Below are positions 1-10,215 of a DNA stretch of 64,000 nt, one piece after another. Under the pieces are notes generated by a model, which searched no databases, had not been told where the DNA came from, and saw only the letters and a list, made by a program, of their open reading frames with translations. This DNA comes from Eledone cirrhosa (lineage: Eukaryota > Mollusca > Cephalopoda > Octopoda > Eledonidae). A program made the position numbers and the translations under genes. The DNA is taken from assembly GCA_964016885.1 (NCBI GenBank), contig OZ024743.1:125542612-125606611 (forward strand). Reading direction: 5' to 3'. Every line of letters begins with the position of its first letter. Position 1 is the stretch's first letter.

Positions 1-392
1 AGGGCAGAAACGGACCCACTGGTTTAGCTAATCCTAAATACAATGTGTCTGAAAAAAAAAAAAAAGATGAGATGGATACGGTTGAAATACCTTTTGATCA
101 TATGTCTAATTTATCCGCACCGACTTGAGACTTAATGACAAAAACAAAACAGTTATATTATTACCTCCCTTAGACAGATAAATAGACACTTGTTTTATTA
201 TCAGACTTCTAATTAATTAATTTATTTAATCAATTTAAACCTCCGAAGTAAGCCATGATAGCTCCTTACAATTAAGAAACTAAAAAGAAAAGAACGAGAA
301 TGACAGTAGGAGTCAGAAGAAGCATAAATAATTTTCAAGTTATAAGACAGCTAAAAAGTTTTTGTTTGTTGTTTGTTTGTATGTACGTATGC
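1..392. other. AT-rich stretch, nothing recognised
   Basis: No coding signal, no SINE or LINE motif. It has an oligo-A run near 53-65 and a short TTTG-rich run near 360-380. Confidence 0.5.
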
Positions 393-649
393 AGGGGCCT
401 TGTTTGCCTGAAAAATGTGAGGGGGAAAAACCAACATTTGTTGATTCTTAAAGGAGCATAAATTGCTTATGCTGCCTTTCCAGGACTCTATCACATAAGT
501 AAAATTTTACGCTAAATAAATTTTATATATTCAAATGAAGTTCAGATATAAAAAAAAATAAGCTTAAAAATAATTTATTATATCAAATAAACAAAAAATA
601 AAATATAGGCGTTTGAAAAAGTTTGGTATCCCCCTGAAACAAGGCCCTT
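393..649. repeat. Possible MITE with short inverted ends
   Basis: The ends are inverted copies: 'ggggccttgttt' at the left and 'aaacaaggccc' at the right, both followed inward by G-rich runs. The inside is AT-rich and non-coding, about 257 bp in all. No matching target-site duplication is evident, so the superfamily is not assigned. Confidence 0.45.
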
Positions 650-1277
650 GTATGTGTGTGGGGGGGGTGCATATATATAGTCTTGTCTGATGATCCGATT
701 AATATTCAGGAGAAACTCCAGTATAACAAGACTCATCATTTAGCCATAATATAGAATATTGTGTGTGTAGGCGCGCATTTATGTCCCGCGACTTAACGCT
801 TTGATAAAATAAGTACCATATTTGAAAAGCACTGCCGTTGATATGATCGACTAAATCCTGTTAAAGCGCTGCTTCAGCTTGAACACAATCTGATGGCTGA
901 AACTAGTAAAAGAATACAGTATCTAATTCTCTTTAGAACTTTGCGTTGACTCATTGTTTATTCTTCGTTTTATTGTTTGTTGGAAATAGTGTCAGCCTGC
1001 CTGCTCATCTCTATTGATTTGTGTTATTAATTTTCCCCTTTATATAAACGAATTAACATGCTCCAAGCCTACATGATATCATTTAGTAGAGTTTTTTTAA
1101 TTTTCCGATTAAAAAGAAAAATATTGATTTCTTTGAATGTTGTTGCATGTAACAACAATCTACGGTATCAAAAAGTTAGCATCTCAAAGACGTCAACATT
1201 AAAGATGTCTTACTGATAGATTTTTCGCCTTCTAGCTTAGGTGATCGCCTAATAACAATCCCCGCTATAGTGTGCAT
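650..1277. other. Non-coding AT-rich stretch
   Basis: Contains a G8 run near 660 and nothing else I can name. No open frame with coding character. Confidence 0.5.
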
Positions 1278-1325
1278 GTTTTTTTTTCTTTTCTTTTTTT
1301 TTTTTCTTTTCTTTTTTTTTTTTCT
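1278..1325. repeat. T-rich simple repeat
   Basis: Runs of 8-14 T separated by single C residues. Confidence 0.85.
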
Positions 1326-1533
1326 TTATGACTCATTTTTAGTGTTATTGTCCATTTACCCTTAACTTCACCACAGAATCCAGGATTGGGAGGTCACTAA
1401 CTTAATATTTTAAAAACATAAATTCTAGCTGATTGGTTAGAAGAATATCTTGTTACTGTAGCTGAATCTCTAATGAAATACTTTCTCTATTTCAATTAAT
1501 TAATGAAGAATTTTGAGCGATTTACTAACATTA

Positions 1534-1715
1534 GCAATATCGGTAGACGGTTGGACGCTATGCTTTGCAGCATAGAGTTACGACCATTTATGGTCTGAGT
1601 TCAAATCCTGCCGTTGTTAGCTTTGCCTTTCATCCTTACGGGGTCGATCAAATAAAGTACCAGTAATGCATTGGGATAATTGCTGGCCTTGTGCCAAAAG
1701 TAGAAACAATTATTA
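1534..1715 (+). mobile_element. tRNA-derived SINE, nearly full length
   Basis: A tRNA-like head ('atcggtagacgg', then B-box-like 'gagttcaaatcc') is followed by the shared body 'tttgcctttcatccttacgg', 'gtaccagtaatgcattggg', 'ggccttgtgccaaaagtag' and the AT-rich 3' end 'caattatta'. It is similar to the copies at 3031, 32815 and 35709, so it belongs to a younger subfamily. Non-autonomous; Pol III transcription is known for such heads. Confidence 0.85.
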
Positions 1716-1927
1716 ATTATTTCATTATTAAGATAGAACTTAAAATATGGTTCTTATATAAAATTATATTGGAAGATTTTAATTTAAATAAGAATCCTTT
1801 AAAGTAGGTAGTTTTGTTTCCTAAAACAAGTGCCAGTTGGTATCAAAAGAATACAGTATCTAAGTACCTTAAGAATGACTTGGAAAAAAATAAACAAAGA
1901 TATCAATATGATCAATTTTAAAATGGT

Positions 1928-2091
1928 ACCTTAGCATTGCCACAGTTAAATCACTAAACCCAATAAAAGAAATATAGATATATAGAAATTAATGCTGTTC
2001 ATTTAACATACCTTAGCATTGCCACAGTTAAATCACTAAACCCAATAAAAGAAATATAGATATATAGAAATTAATGCTGTTCATTTAACAT
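1928..2091. repeat. Perfect 82-bp tandem duplication (2 copies)
   Basis: Positions 1928-2009 and 2010-2091 appear identical over 82 bp, starting 'accttagcattgcc' and ending 'ttcatttaacat'. The unit carries no mobile-element motif. Either a recent tandem duplication or an assembly artefact. Confidence 0.9.
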
Positions 2092-2225
2092 ATCTTAACA
2101 AAGATTACTGAAATTTTAGTTTGAATGACTGCCATATAAAAAGAATTGGGTCAAAAAAGAATTGATTATTATTGATTATTTACTTAATAATTGAAAATAG
2201 AAATTTACACTCAAATTGTTTGTAT

Positions 2226-2360
2226 GATTGTAATGTATATGTATATATATTTATATATATATGTGTTTAATATAGAAATGGCTATATATATATGTGTATA
2301 TATATCATGTTTAATATAGAAATGGCTATATATATATATATATATCATGTTTAATATAGT
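2226..2360. repeat. AT-rich minisatellite
   Basis: About three copies of a unit made of 'gtttaatatagaaatggc' plus a TA run. Confidence 0.75.
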
Positions 2361-2384
2361 TATCTCCTTATAATATATAACCAG

Positions 2385-2545
2385 CAATTTCTCTGTCTGT
2401 CTGTCCGACAGTGGAAACACGTGCACGCGTGCAAATGTTTTTTGCGCACGCGACGCGTAGAGAGAGAGTGAGAGTGAAAGAAAGAGACAGACTACAAGAG
2501 GGGGATAGCGGGAGGGAGAGAGGGGAGAATTGAGGAGTGCTACAG
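2385..2545 (+). mobile_element. Helitron-internal-like fragment
   Basis: Contains 'gtgagagtgaaag' followed by 'gagggggatagcggga', the same purine-rich block as at 40265-40320 inside a Helitron-like element. It also carries a CpG-rich patch 'gcgcacgcgacgcgtag' that stands out from its surroundings. It is the opposite-strand partner of 2768-3030. Confidence 0.45.
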
Positions 2546-2647
2546 AAACATATATATACACACACAGAAATATATATACATTTCTGTGTGTGTAATATAT
2601 ATATATATATATACACACACAGAAATATATATACATTTCTGTGTGTG

Positions 2648-2717
<70 letters not shown>

Positions 2718-2765
2718 TACACACACAGAAATGTATTTATATATACACACAGAAATATATATACA
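2545..2765. repeat. Palindromic (TA)n/(CA)n compound array
   Basis: A dyad-symmetric unit recurs: 'tacacacacagaaatat', then 'atatacatttctgtgtgtgt', then a TA run. Each unit is nearly self-complementary, so the array could form cruciforms. It explains several apparent Tyr/Ile/His-rich open frames on both strands. Confidence 0.85.
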
Positions 2766-2767
2766 TC

Positions 2768-2793
2768 CCTTAGCTACTGTACTGGATCTGTTG

Positions 2794-2844
<51 letters not shown>

Positions 2845-3030
2845 GCTATCCCTCTCTTTTAGTCTGTCTGTTTCTCTCACTCTCACTCTTTCTCTTTGTA
2901 ACACACTAACATTCCTCCCCTCTATCGCTGTGACGAATGGGGAGATGGAGGAGGAGAAGAGAGTCACTTCGTCACTTCACCTCTGCCTTTCTTTCTTTCC
3001 CCTCTCACTCCCTCATTACGTACAGACATT
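2768..3030 (-). mobile_element. Helitron-internal-like fragment, inverted
   Basis: Reverse complement of the block at about 40130-40290: 'gctatccctctcttttagtc', 'ctcactctcactctttctct', then a CCCTCTCACTCCCTCATTA-like end near 3003. It includes a (TC)n run at 2797-2842 and, with 2385-2545, forms an inverted pair around the palindromic array. Confidence 0.45.
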
Positions 3031-3225
3031 AGGGCGGTGGATTGGCAGAATCTGTAGAGAGTCGGACACCATGCTTCATAGCATGGAGTTACGTCCCTTT
3101 ACGGTCTGAGTTCAAATACCGCCGAGGTTAACTTTGCCTTTCATTCTCACGGGGTCGATAAAATAAAGTACCAGTAATGTACTGGGTAATTGCTAGCCTT
3201 GTGCCAAAAGTAAAAACAATTATTA
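3031..3225 (+). mobile_element. tRNA-derived SINE, full length
   Basis: Starts 'gggcggtggattggcagaat', with A-box-like and B-box-like ('gagttcaaatac') segments and the whole conserved body, ending 'caattattag'. It separates two palindromic arrays. Confidence 0.9.
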
Positions 3226-3334
3226 GAAACATTGCTTCATTTTTACATATCTAAGCATTCGTAAAATAACTAATAATTTCAAAAGTAATTTTTCAATTCC
3301 AATTGTTATGAACAGCAAAACATTAATAATAATT

Positions 3335-3371
3335 TTGTTCTAAGAAATATATATATACATTTCTGTGTGTG

Positions 3372-3410
<39 letters not shown>

Positions 3411-3438
3411 GAAATATATATACATTTCTGTGTGTGTA

Positions 3439-3471
<33 letters not shown>

Positions 3472-3490
3472 GAAATATATGGGCATTTCT
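3335..3490. repeat. Second palindromic (TA)n/(CA)n array
   Basis: Same unit as at 2545-2765, about two and a half copies. It ends into 'tttctctgtttgtctgtctg', the start of a Helitron-like tract. Confidence 0.85.
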
Positions 3491-3963
3491 CTGTTTGTCT
3501 GTCTGTCTGTCCTTCCCTAAAACTCAAATGTTGGTGCTACAGAAATATTACCTTCCCCTTCCTTTCTCCACTTTGGTACTACCAAGAGAAACACTGTCGC
3601 TATAGAAACATTACCTTCCCCTCTCCACTGACTTTGGTCACTTAGGCCGAGGGAATCGCTGGTTGCTATAGAGACACCTTGCACAAGCCAGAAGTAACCA
3701 GTTCGAGGCGGTTCTGACTTGACACCATGCCAAGGACCATTTGAAGATATATTTCCATCGTTATATCATAACGTTTATATTTCCGTCACTAATCTCTTTT
3801 TCTCCTTTTTCGTTTTAACATATATTTATTTCAAAGATTTCACCGTATAGATAACATATATATTTATACATGCATAAAAGACACACCGAGAGACGGTGAA
3901 CATGTGGTGCCGAAAACATTTCTCATCCAAATTTCAACAATATCAGTATATACACTAGATTTG
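3491..3963. other. Non-coding, with a short internal duplication
   Basis: 'acattaccttcccctctcca' near 3609 repeats, with changes, a segment near 3548 ('atattaccttccccttcctt'). No gene seen. Confidence 0.5.
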
Positions 3964-4000
3964 CTAGCAGAAAACCGCCCACCGGGTGGTTTTCTGCTAG
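3964..4000. other. Perfect 13-bp inverted repeat ending in CTAG
   Basis: CTAGCAGAAAACC, an 11-nt GC-rich centre, then GGTTTTCTGCTAG. It sits immediately 5' of a Helitron start. A GC hairpin followed by CTAG resembles a Helitron 3' terminus, so this is probably the end of another Helitron. Confidence 0.6.
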
Positions 4001-4021
4001 TCTATATATATAAAACTGAGG

Positions 4022-4074
<53 letters not shown>

Positions 4075-4616
4075 TGTGAGTTTGAATCCTTAAGACTCGA
4101 GAAGTACCCAACCGATGTTTTTCAAACTTTACATGTGTATTACTTTTTCATCCCCTAGGGCTCACATTGGGTTAAAAACTGCGTTTTTTCCAGTTTTTTA
4201 GGGGGTTTTTGAGGCGTTACATCAGACCGATTTCCTTGAAATTGTAACTATGTATTAGTCGGTCTCTTCTTCATACCGTGAGCAAAGAAAATCCAACTTT
4301 TTTATGGCCTAGGGCCCGCATTAGGTGAAAACTTCATTTTTTCAGCTTTTTAGGATTTTTTGAGGCGTTAAATCTAGCCGATTTTCCCGAAATTTCAAGG
4401 CATATTATGCACATAAAAAAAATTCATTTTCTAGGGCCCGCATTAGGTGAAAACCTGCATTTTTTCCTGTTTCATCTAGGAAAATCTTAGATTATCCAGC
4501 CATCAGAGTATTCGGTTTATTTTATTTACATATTGTCCAGGCATGCAGTTTTAGGTCTGTTGGCGGCCTGCGTTCCAAAGTACCTTATCCCGTGCAATGC
4601 CGGGTGTCACTACTAG
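4001..4616 (+). mobile_element. Non-autonomous Helitron
   Basis: Starts 'TCTATATATATAAAACTGAG' and ends with a GC-rich imperfect hairpin ('cccgtgcaatgccggg') and CTAG before T, the known Helitron layout (5' TC, 3' hairpin plus CTRR, A|T insertion). Inside are a (TG)n run at 4029-4073 and the block 'ctcgagaagtacccaaccga', shared with 39943 and, inverted, with 40880-41090. No Rep/helicase coding is visible. It is inserted directly at the CTAG|T of the preceding hairpin. Confidence 0.65.
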
Positions 4617-4627
4617 TATATAATATA

Positions 4628-4990
4628 CTAGCTGACGTACCCAGCTTCACCCGGGTAAACAGATGATAAGAGAAGACAGGTAAAAGAAAAAATAACTGTA
4701 TTGGATGTTTGTCTGGTTACAGTATGAGGCGAGTCCGTGGTGTCTGTGTGATACAAAAAACAGTAAAAAACATATTTCAGATATACCAGATTCTTCGTTG
4801 TACCATTTGTGCATAGTATATGAACAATTCTAGGTGCTCCCACCTAGAATAGTGACATGCTACGAGATGGTTCATCTTCTGCCTGACTGTAAAACGTGTA
4901 TCATTGCATAGACGTAGTTGTTCCACGTTTCTTAAAAGGATGATGGAAGTTCCAATCTTTTATATTATATGTAGATATAGATAATTAATA
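4628..4990 (-). mobile_element. Helitron 3' fragment, minus strand
   Basis: The left edge reads A|CTAGCTGACGTACCCAGC, the complement of a Helitron 3' end: hairpin with ACCCGGGT, then CTAG|T. It lies 12 bp from the end of the previous Helitron. The inner boundary is uncertain. Confidence 0.5.
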
Positions 4991-5638
4991 TAAAAGATGT
5001 CCGTCATTGTAAAAAAGGTCCCTATTTACTTGAAATGGTTTATACAAATGCCAAATTAATATTAATGCATGTTAATGCTTATCTATAAGTGGTCAGCTAT
5101 AATAATAAAACAACAAATTATATGACACAAAAATAAATATAAAAGATGTCCGTCAATGTAAAAAAAGGTCCCTATTTACTCCCTTCACAACTCTGTGTAT
5201 GTTAGACTGACAGACAGGCACACAGACAGATAAACTGCATGGCGATTGTGGAACGCCACACACATACACGCATGGAAACACGCACGCAAACTTACGCATA
5301 GTTTTTACTTTCTGTGGAATGCTGCACGCACGCACACATAAACATACACGCACGTACATACACATGCACACATGTTAATAGTTATTGCTTTCCTTCCCCT
5401 CTTATTTCCACACACATCACACCTCTCTACACTGCCACATATACATAGTGTATCCAACACAGCGTTCACACTCTCCCCTCTCACTCCATCATTGGCGTTA
5501 TGCATATTAATTTCAGTTTGGCGTCGTTGGGGTGGGCGGAGTCGTTTGAAACCTATGAACCAATGATAATCGAGAATTATGACACACGGAATACTGACAT
5601 TCTTGAAATTAATATATAGATATATATATATATATATT
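4991..5638. other. Non-coding with a direct repeat
   Basis: 'aaaagatgtccgtcattgta' near 4991 recurs near 5142 with one change, each followed by 'ggtccctatttact'. Some CA-rich microsatellite near 5330-5365. No gene seen; the repeats may belong to decayed Helitrons. Confidence 0.45.
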
Positions 5639-5872
5639 ATGTTGGTACCACAAAACATCCAGCCCACACTGTAGTGGTCATGTAGATGTCACGACAAAAA
5701 GCACCCAGCACACACTGTAAATGTGGTTGGCGTTAGGAAGGGTATCCAGCCATAGAAAACCAGCCAGAAACAGCCCTATATGAGCGAGACCCAACTTGCC
5801 TCTAATGGGACTAACCCATCTAACCTATGCTAGCATGGAAGATAGATATTAAACGGTGATGATGTTATATAT
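5639..5872 (+). mobile_element. LINE 3' tail fragment
   Basis: 'atgttggtaccacaaaacat', 'ggttggcgttaggaagggta', 'tagcatggaagatagatatt' and a (GATGAT) end match the 3' UTR of the LINE at 8030-8335. Strongly 5'-truncated copy. Confidence 0.75.
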
Positions 5873-6001
5873 GTATATATTCAATAGTTCATTTACTTTT
5901 AGTTTTTTAATTGTTCACCCAAAAGTAAATTTAGTTAGTTATGTCTTTTTTATTTGAATGTCTAGACAACATAAACTTGATAACTCATGTTTGTTTGTAT
6001 G

Positions 6002-6020
6002 AGTGTGTGTGTGTGTGTGT

Positions 6021-6076
<56 letters not shown>

Positions 6077-6078
6077 AT
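6002..6078. repeat. (TG)n microsatellite
   Basis: TG repeat with one TATG interruption; it accounts for the His/Thr- and Cys/Val-rich open frames here. Confidence 0.95.
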
Positions 6079-6163
6079 GTGTGCAGGCATACACGTAAGA
6101 TACTGGTAACTCGGATTGTGGCAACTATGTCACCATGGAAAGCAATGTAAAATGATGATGATT

Positions 6164-6247
6164 ATACATACATATGTATATATACACACATCGTCATCTT
6201 CATCATCATATATATATATGTCTATATATATATATATATATATATAT
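6164..6247. repeat. (TA)n and CATCAT simple repeats
   Basis: AT-rich microsatellite abutting the 5' truncation point of the next LINE; it includes 'catcttcatcatcatatata'. Confidence 0.85.
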
Positions 6248-7954
6248 AAATCGATCCAATAGAGGAACCAGCAGTACCAGTTGAAGGTAGTTTAATAAGT
6301 AAGGCAATCAAAGATATGAAGACAGGCAAGGCAGCTGGGCCTTCGGAGATAGTTGCTGATATGCTGAAAGCATCTGGAATGGTGGGACACACTATGGTCA
6401 CCCGGATAGTAAACCTAGTAATACAGAATGGGGTCATACCAAATGACTGGCGTAGCAGCATCATCATTAACTGCTACAAGGGTAAAAGAGATGCCCTAGA
6501 CAGGGGAAACTATAGAGGCATTAAATTAGTTGACCAGGTCATGAAGGTCACAGAAAGAGTTATAGCGCAACTAATCAGAGAGCGAATTGATATAGATGAA
6601 ATGCAGTTTGGGTTTGTGTCAGGTAAAAGTACCACGGACGCTCTTTTCCTTGTACGACAACTACAGGAGAATTACCTAGCTAAAAGTAAACCCCTCTACT
6701 TAGCTTTTGTTGACTTGGAGAAAGCCTTTTGACAGAATCTCCTGCTCCATTATCTGGTGGGTTCTTAGAAAACTAGGTGTTGATGAATAGTTTGTGAGAG
6801 CTATACAAGCCATGTATAAAGAAACAGTCAGCAGGGTTAGAATTAACAATGAATATAGTGAAGAATTTAGCGTAAAAGTTGGTATTCATCAAGGCTCTGT
6901 CCTTAGCCCCCTCCTATTTATTATTCACCTTCAGGCTATAACAGAGGAGTTCAAGACCGGCTGCCCATGGGAACTTCTATATGCAGATGATCTAAGTCTC
7001 ATAGCTGAATCAATGGCTGAACTAGAGAAGAAATTGCAAACATGGAAGCATGGCCTAGAATCAAATGGCCTTAAAGTTAATTTGTCTAAGACTAAAGTTT
7101 TAGTATGTAGGAAGGAAAATAGGGTACAGGTACCCTATGGGAAATGGCCATGCTCAGTGTGTAGGAAAGGCGTAGGCAGAAATTCCATATGTCCCAAATG
7201 CAAACTATGGGTACATAAAGGATGTAGTGGGATCACAGGTAAGCTATCTAAGAATATAGATTTTATATGTGGCCGATGCTCAGGTGCAATAAGTAGCAAG
7301 TGCCCACAGGATACTAGCTCCTTCTATTGCCCAGATGGTTCTATAGAAATAGTGGACACCTTCCGTTACCTGGGTGACAAAATCAGCAGTGGTGGAGGGT
7401 GCTCTGAAAGTACAGTAGCCAGAGTCAGAATGGGATGGAAAGAGTTCAGAGAGCTTATACCACTATTGGCCACTAAAGGTTTCTCCCTAAAAATGAAAGG
7501 CAGATTGTATGATGCCTGTATACGAACAGCAATGTTACATGGCAGTAAGACATGGGCATTGCATGCAGAGGACCTGTGCAGACTGGAAAGGAACGAAGCA
7601 TCCATGCTCCATTGGATGTGTAATAGTAATATACGCGAACGGCAAAGCATAAATGAACTAAGTGAGTAATTAGGAATAAGAGGGATCGGATGCTGTTTAC
7701 TCGAAAGAAGACTACGTTGGTATCGTTACGAGATGCGCATGAAAGACGACAGCTGTATAAAAAAGTGCAGGGTGATCAAAATAGATGGAAGTTACGGAGT
7801 AAGTAGACCCAGAAAAACCTGGGACGATTTGATAAATTCCGCCCTTACACACTTACACCTCTCTAGACCGAGAGCTTTGGCGCTATGCAGTAATACAGAA
7901 GACCCGCCTTGCCTATGTACAAAGCGAAACCTACAGTCAGTAGGCACCTCTTAA
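6244..7954 (+). pseudogene. LINE reverse transcriptase ORF2, broken
   Basis: Frame 6316-6732 holds RT motifs 'GKAAGPSEI', 'NYRGIKL' and the motif A aspartate in 'LAFVDLEKAF'. A one-base shift near 6729 and a stop near 6788 interrupt it. Frame 6794-7669 continues with 'HQGSVLSPLL' (motif B) and 'LLYADDLSLI' (motif C, YADD), so the catalytic aspartates are kept. A PHD/RING-like cluster follows ('CSVCRKGVG', 'CPKCKLWVHKGCSG', 'FICGRC'), then the LINE C-terminal region 'RYLGDKISS', 'MLHGSKTWALHAE' and 'LERNEASMLHWM'. A stop near 7667 splits off 'GIRGIGCC' through 'SRPRKTWDDLINSALTHLHL'. A dead copy of an enzyme that would nick and reverse-transcribe its own RNA. Confidence 0.85.
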
Positions 7955-8335
7955 CCAAATATATACCCCATCCCACAGCCCCTACTGCACCCCACCCCTT
8001 ACTCCCACCAACACAACCCTTTCTCTGTAAAGTTATGTTGGTACCACAACATCCAGTCCAAAATAAATGAGGTCGTGTAGGTGTCTCGACAAAAAAAACA
8101 CACAGTCTACGCTGTAATGTGGTCGTGTATGTAACACAGTAAAAACCTCCCAGTCCACACTGTAAACGTGGTTGGTGTTAGGAAGGGCATCCAGCCATAA
8201 AAAAACCTGCCAGACAGTCCTATACGAGCGAGACATGGTCACCCGACCAATCTTGCCTCAAGTAGGACAATTCCCGACTAAACATATGCTAGCGTGGAAG
8301 ATAGACGTTAAACGATGATGATGATGATGATGGTA
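6248..8335 (+). mobile_element. 5'-truncated LINE (PHD-finger LINE family)
   Basis: Begins inside the reverse transcriptase domain next to a TA microsatellite and runs through the C-terminal region and 3' UTR ('ttggtaccacaacatccag', 'tgttaggaagggcatccagc') to a (GATGAT)n tail. The endonuclease part is missing, as expected from truncated target-primed insertion. Other copies or tails: 5639, 14505, 23330, 24990, 38136. The LINE clade (RTE-like or other) cannot be fixed by eye. Confidence 0.8.
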
Positions 8336-8454
8336 TATATATATATGTATATATATATGACCAAAGATTAATATGGTTCATTGATTACTCAATGAATATA
8401 GTTTTACAATAGATTAAAAGCACTCTACAAAAAAGTTTTCTGGAGTTATTAATA
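8336..8454. other. TA microsatellite and short spacer
   Basis: (TA)n flanking the LINE tail; nothing else seen. Confidence 0.6.
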
Positions 8455-8776
8455 TTATTCAGAATATTAATAAATGAAGACATTCACATAATCAAAATAT
8501 ATGTTTTATTATATATATTTCGAAGGTACTGTGCTGGTTTTTCAGTACGTCCTCGTCAGATAAAATACATGAATGATGTATGACATACCCCAACCGTCTT
8601 GATGGTTCAATTCTAGTATTGGCAGTGATTTATTACAACAAATCTCAACATTTATATACCACAAATAATATGATAAACTTAAATTTAATAAAGAAGAGGA
8701 TGTGGAGCGAGATATGGGTATAAGGAGGGGGTGAGTAAATTATATGAATGTCTTCATTTATTAATATTCTGAATAA
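8455..8776. mobile_element. MITE with about 38-bp TIRs
   Basis: The left end 'ttattcagaatattaataaa' and the right end 'tttattaatattctgaataa' are perfect inverted partners. Pairing continues inward through 'tgaagacattca' / 'tgaatgtcttca'. 322 bp, non-coding interior with 'tttcgaaggtactgtgctgg'. Non-autonomous DNA transposon; superfamily not determined. Confidence 0.75.
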
Positions 8777-8881
8777 TTTGTATATATATATATATATATA
8801 TATATTCAGGAGATAAGGATGCAATTCACTTCAAGCACTCAACTTCATATTACTTCTTTAAAATAAGGAAGATGGAGTATA

Positions 8882-9062
8882 TTTATAAAGAGGAAAATGT
8901 GATGTTGTTAGTGTCTTTTATTAATTGAGCTGTTAAACATTTTTCCATGATGATAATTGTCATGATTTCTTCAGACAGCAAAATTGAGTAAAAGGAAATA
9001 TGTATAACGGCTCAATTAATAAAAGACTCTAACATCTACAACTTAACATTTTTCTTTTTATA
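8882..9062. mobile_element. Hairpin MITE-like inverted repeat
   Basis: 'gtcttttattaattgagct' near 8911 pairs with 'ggctcaattaataaaagac' near 9009, and the arms extend outward (AAATGT, GATGTT) to about 55 bp each around a loop of roughly 60 bp. Confidence 0.65.
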
Positions 9063-9083
9063 TATGTGTATATATATATATGC

Positions 9084-9123
<40 letters not shown>
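9063..9123. repeat. TA/TG microsatellite
   Basis: Mixed (TA)n then (TG)n. Confidence 0.9.
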
Positions 9124-9125
<2 letters not shown>

Positions 9126-9840
9126 AACTATATATGATATATAATTATAATGTAATCAAAAAGATTCTTACAAGCATGGCCCAAGATGGAAAATGTGTAT
9201 AACACTGCCTACAAGAGTTGAACCACATATGTAGCTGACGACTGTCTTACTGATTAAAGCAAACTTGAACAGCTCTAGCCATCAAATTAATGCTTCTCAG
9301 CATCTTACTCATCTCTCATGAGGATAGCCACTTGACCAACCAGTAGAGATCTCTCCAACAATGGTTAACATAGTCCAATATGATACTGAAATTCCTCGTG
9401 TTTTTTTGACTAAAACAACCCCAGAATATGGATAATATATAACTATAATGTAAATAGTTAAAATTTTTATGATTTAATAAAAACTTAAAATTATGCATTT
9501 TCAAGCATTGCTTAAAATCGTAAAAGTGTACAAGGCTGTCAATGGGAATCAAATCACATATGTCGTATACTGGATGACAGCTAATCAAACTATAAGCACT
9601 AATTTGTTGGTTATAGTCATTAAATCCACTTTGTTGTATTTGATAACAATTTCCTGGTATACCACAAATAAGTTGTTCAACACCTGTGGGGTGCTTGTAC
9701 ACTTTTTCTCTGTAAGTGTATAATTGATGTTAAATTTCTGCCTCCTTGATTTTGTTTTAGGTTGAGGCAGTTAGTATCACTTATAGAAATACCTGGTGGT
9801 TGTTATAGTTTCTAATTGTCATTACTTTAGGTTAGATGGA
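9124..9840. other. Non-coding stretch with diverged internal repeat
   Basis: 'ataactataatgtaa' near 9438 resembles 'ataattataatgtaa' near 9141. A 128-codon minus frame at 9316-9702 has no family I know and lies in AT-rich DNA, so I do not call it a gene. Confidence 0.4.
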
Positions 9841-10065
9841 AGGCAGTGGATTGGAAGTATTGGTAGAGCGTTGGGCAAAATGCTTTGCAGCATTTAGTTA
9901 CAATTTTCTACATTCTGAGTTGAAATACTGCTGAGGTCAACTTTGCCTTTCATGACTTCCCAGGTCGATAAAATAAAGAACCAGTTAAATACTAGCATTG
10001 ATATATTTGACTTTCACCTTCCCCTAAATTGTTGGCCTTGTGCCAATATTAGAAAGAATTATTAT
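9841..10065 (+). mobile_element. tRNA-derived SINE, older subfamily
   Basis: Head 'ggcagtggattggaagtatt', diverged B-box 'gagttgaaatactgc', body 'cgataaaataaagaaccagt', and the longer 3' part with 'tttgactttcaccttcccct' that the young copies lack. Confidence 0.8.
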
Positions 10066-10082
10066 AGGTTAGATAAGAGTAG

Positions 10083-10215
10083 TAGATGGCAGAATCAGAA
10101 GAGCAGTGGATAAAATACTTTTCAACATTTGGTTATATCTTGTTACATTCTGAGTTCAAATTCTGCAAAATTTCATATAATCTTTCATCTTTCTGGTAAA
10201 ATAAATAGCTGTCAA
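10083..10215 (+). mobile_element. Degenerate SINE
   Basis: 'gatggcagaatcagaagagc' head and 'gagttcaaattctgc' B-box remnant, then a decayed body. Lies just downstream of the previous SINE. Confidence 0.55.

Noticed and set aside
1534..1640. Possible tRNA genes (tRNA-like heads here and in other SINE copies)
   Set aside because: All such heads are followed by the SINE body, carry decayed boxes and do not close a full cloverleaf by eye.
2211..3645. Long Tyr/Ile/His-rich open frames on both strands
   Set aside because: They translate (TA)n and (CA)n palindromic arrays; composition is purely repeat-driven.
3904..4158. Open frames with Cys/Val or His/Thr runs
   Set aside because: They translate the (TG)n run inside a Helitron; the same applies at 5939-6150.
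9316..9702. 128-codon minus frame
   Set aside because: AT-rich, no family motif, no splice or neighbour context; taken as chance or a very decayed repeat.
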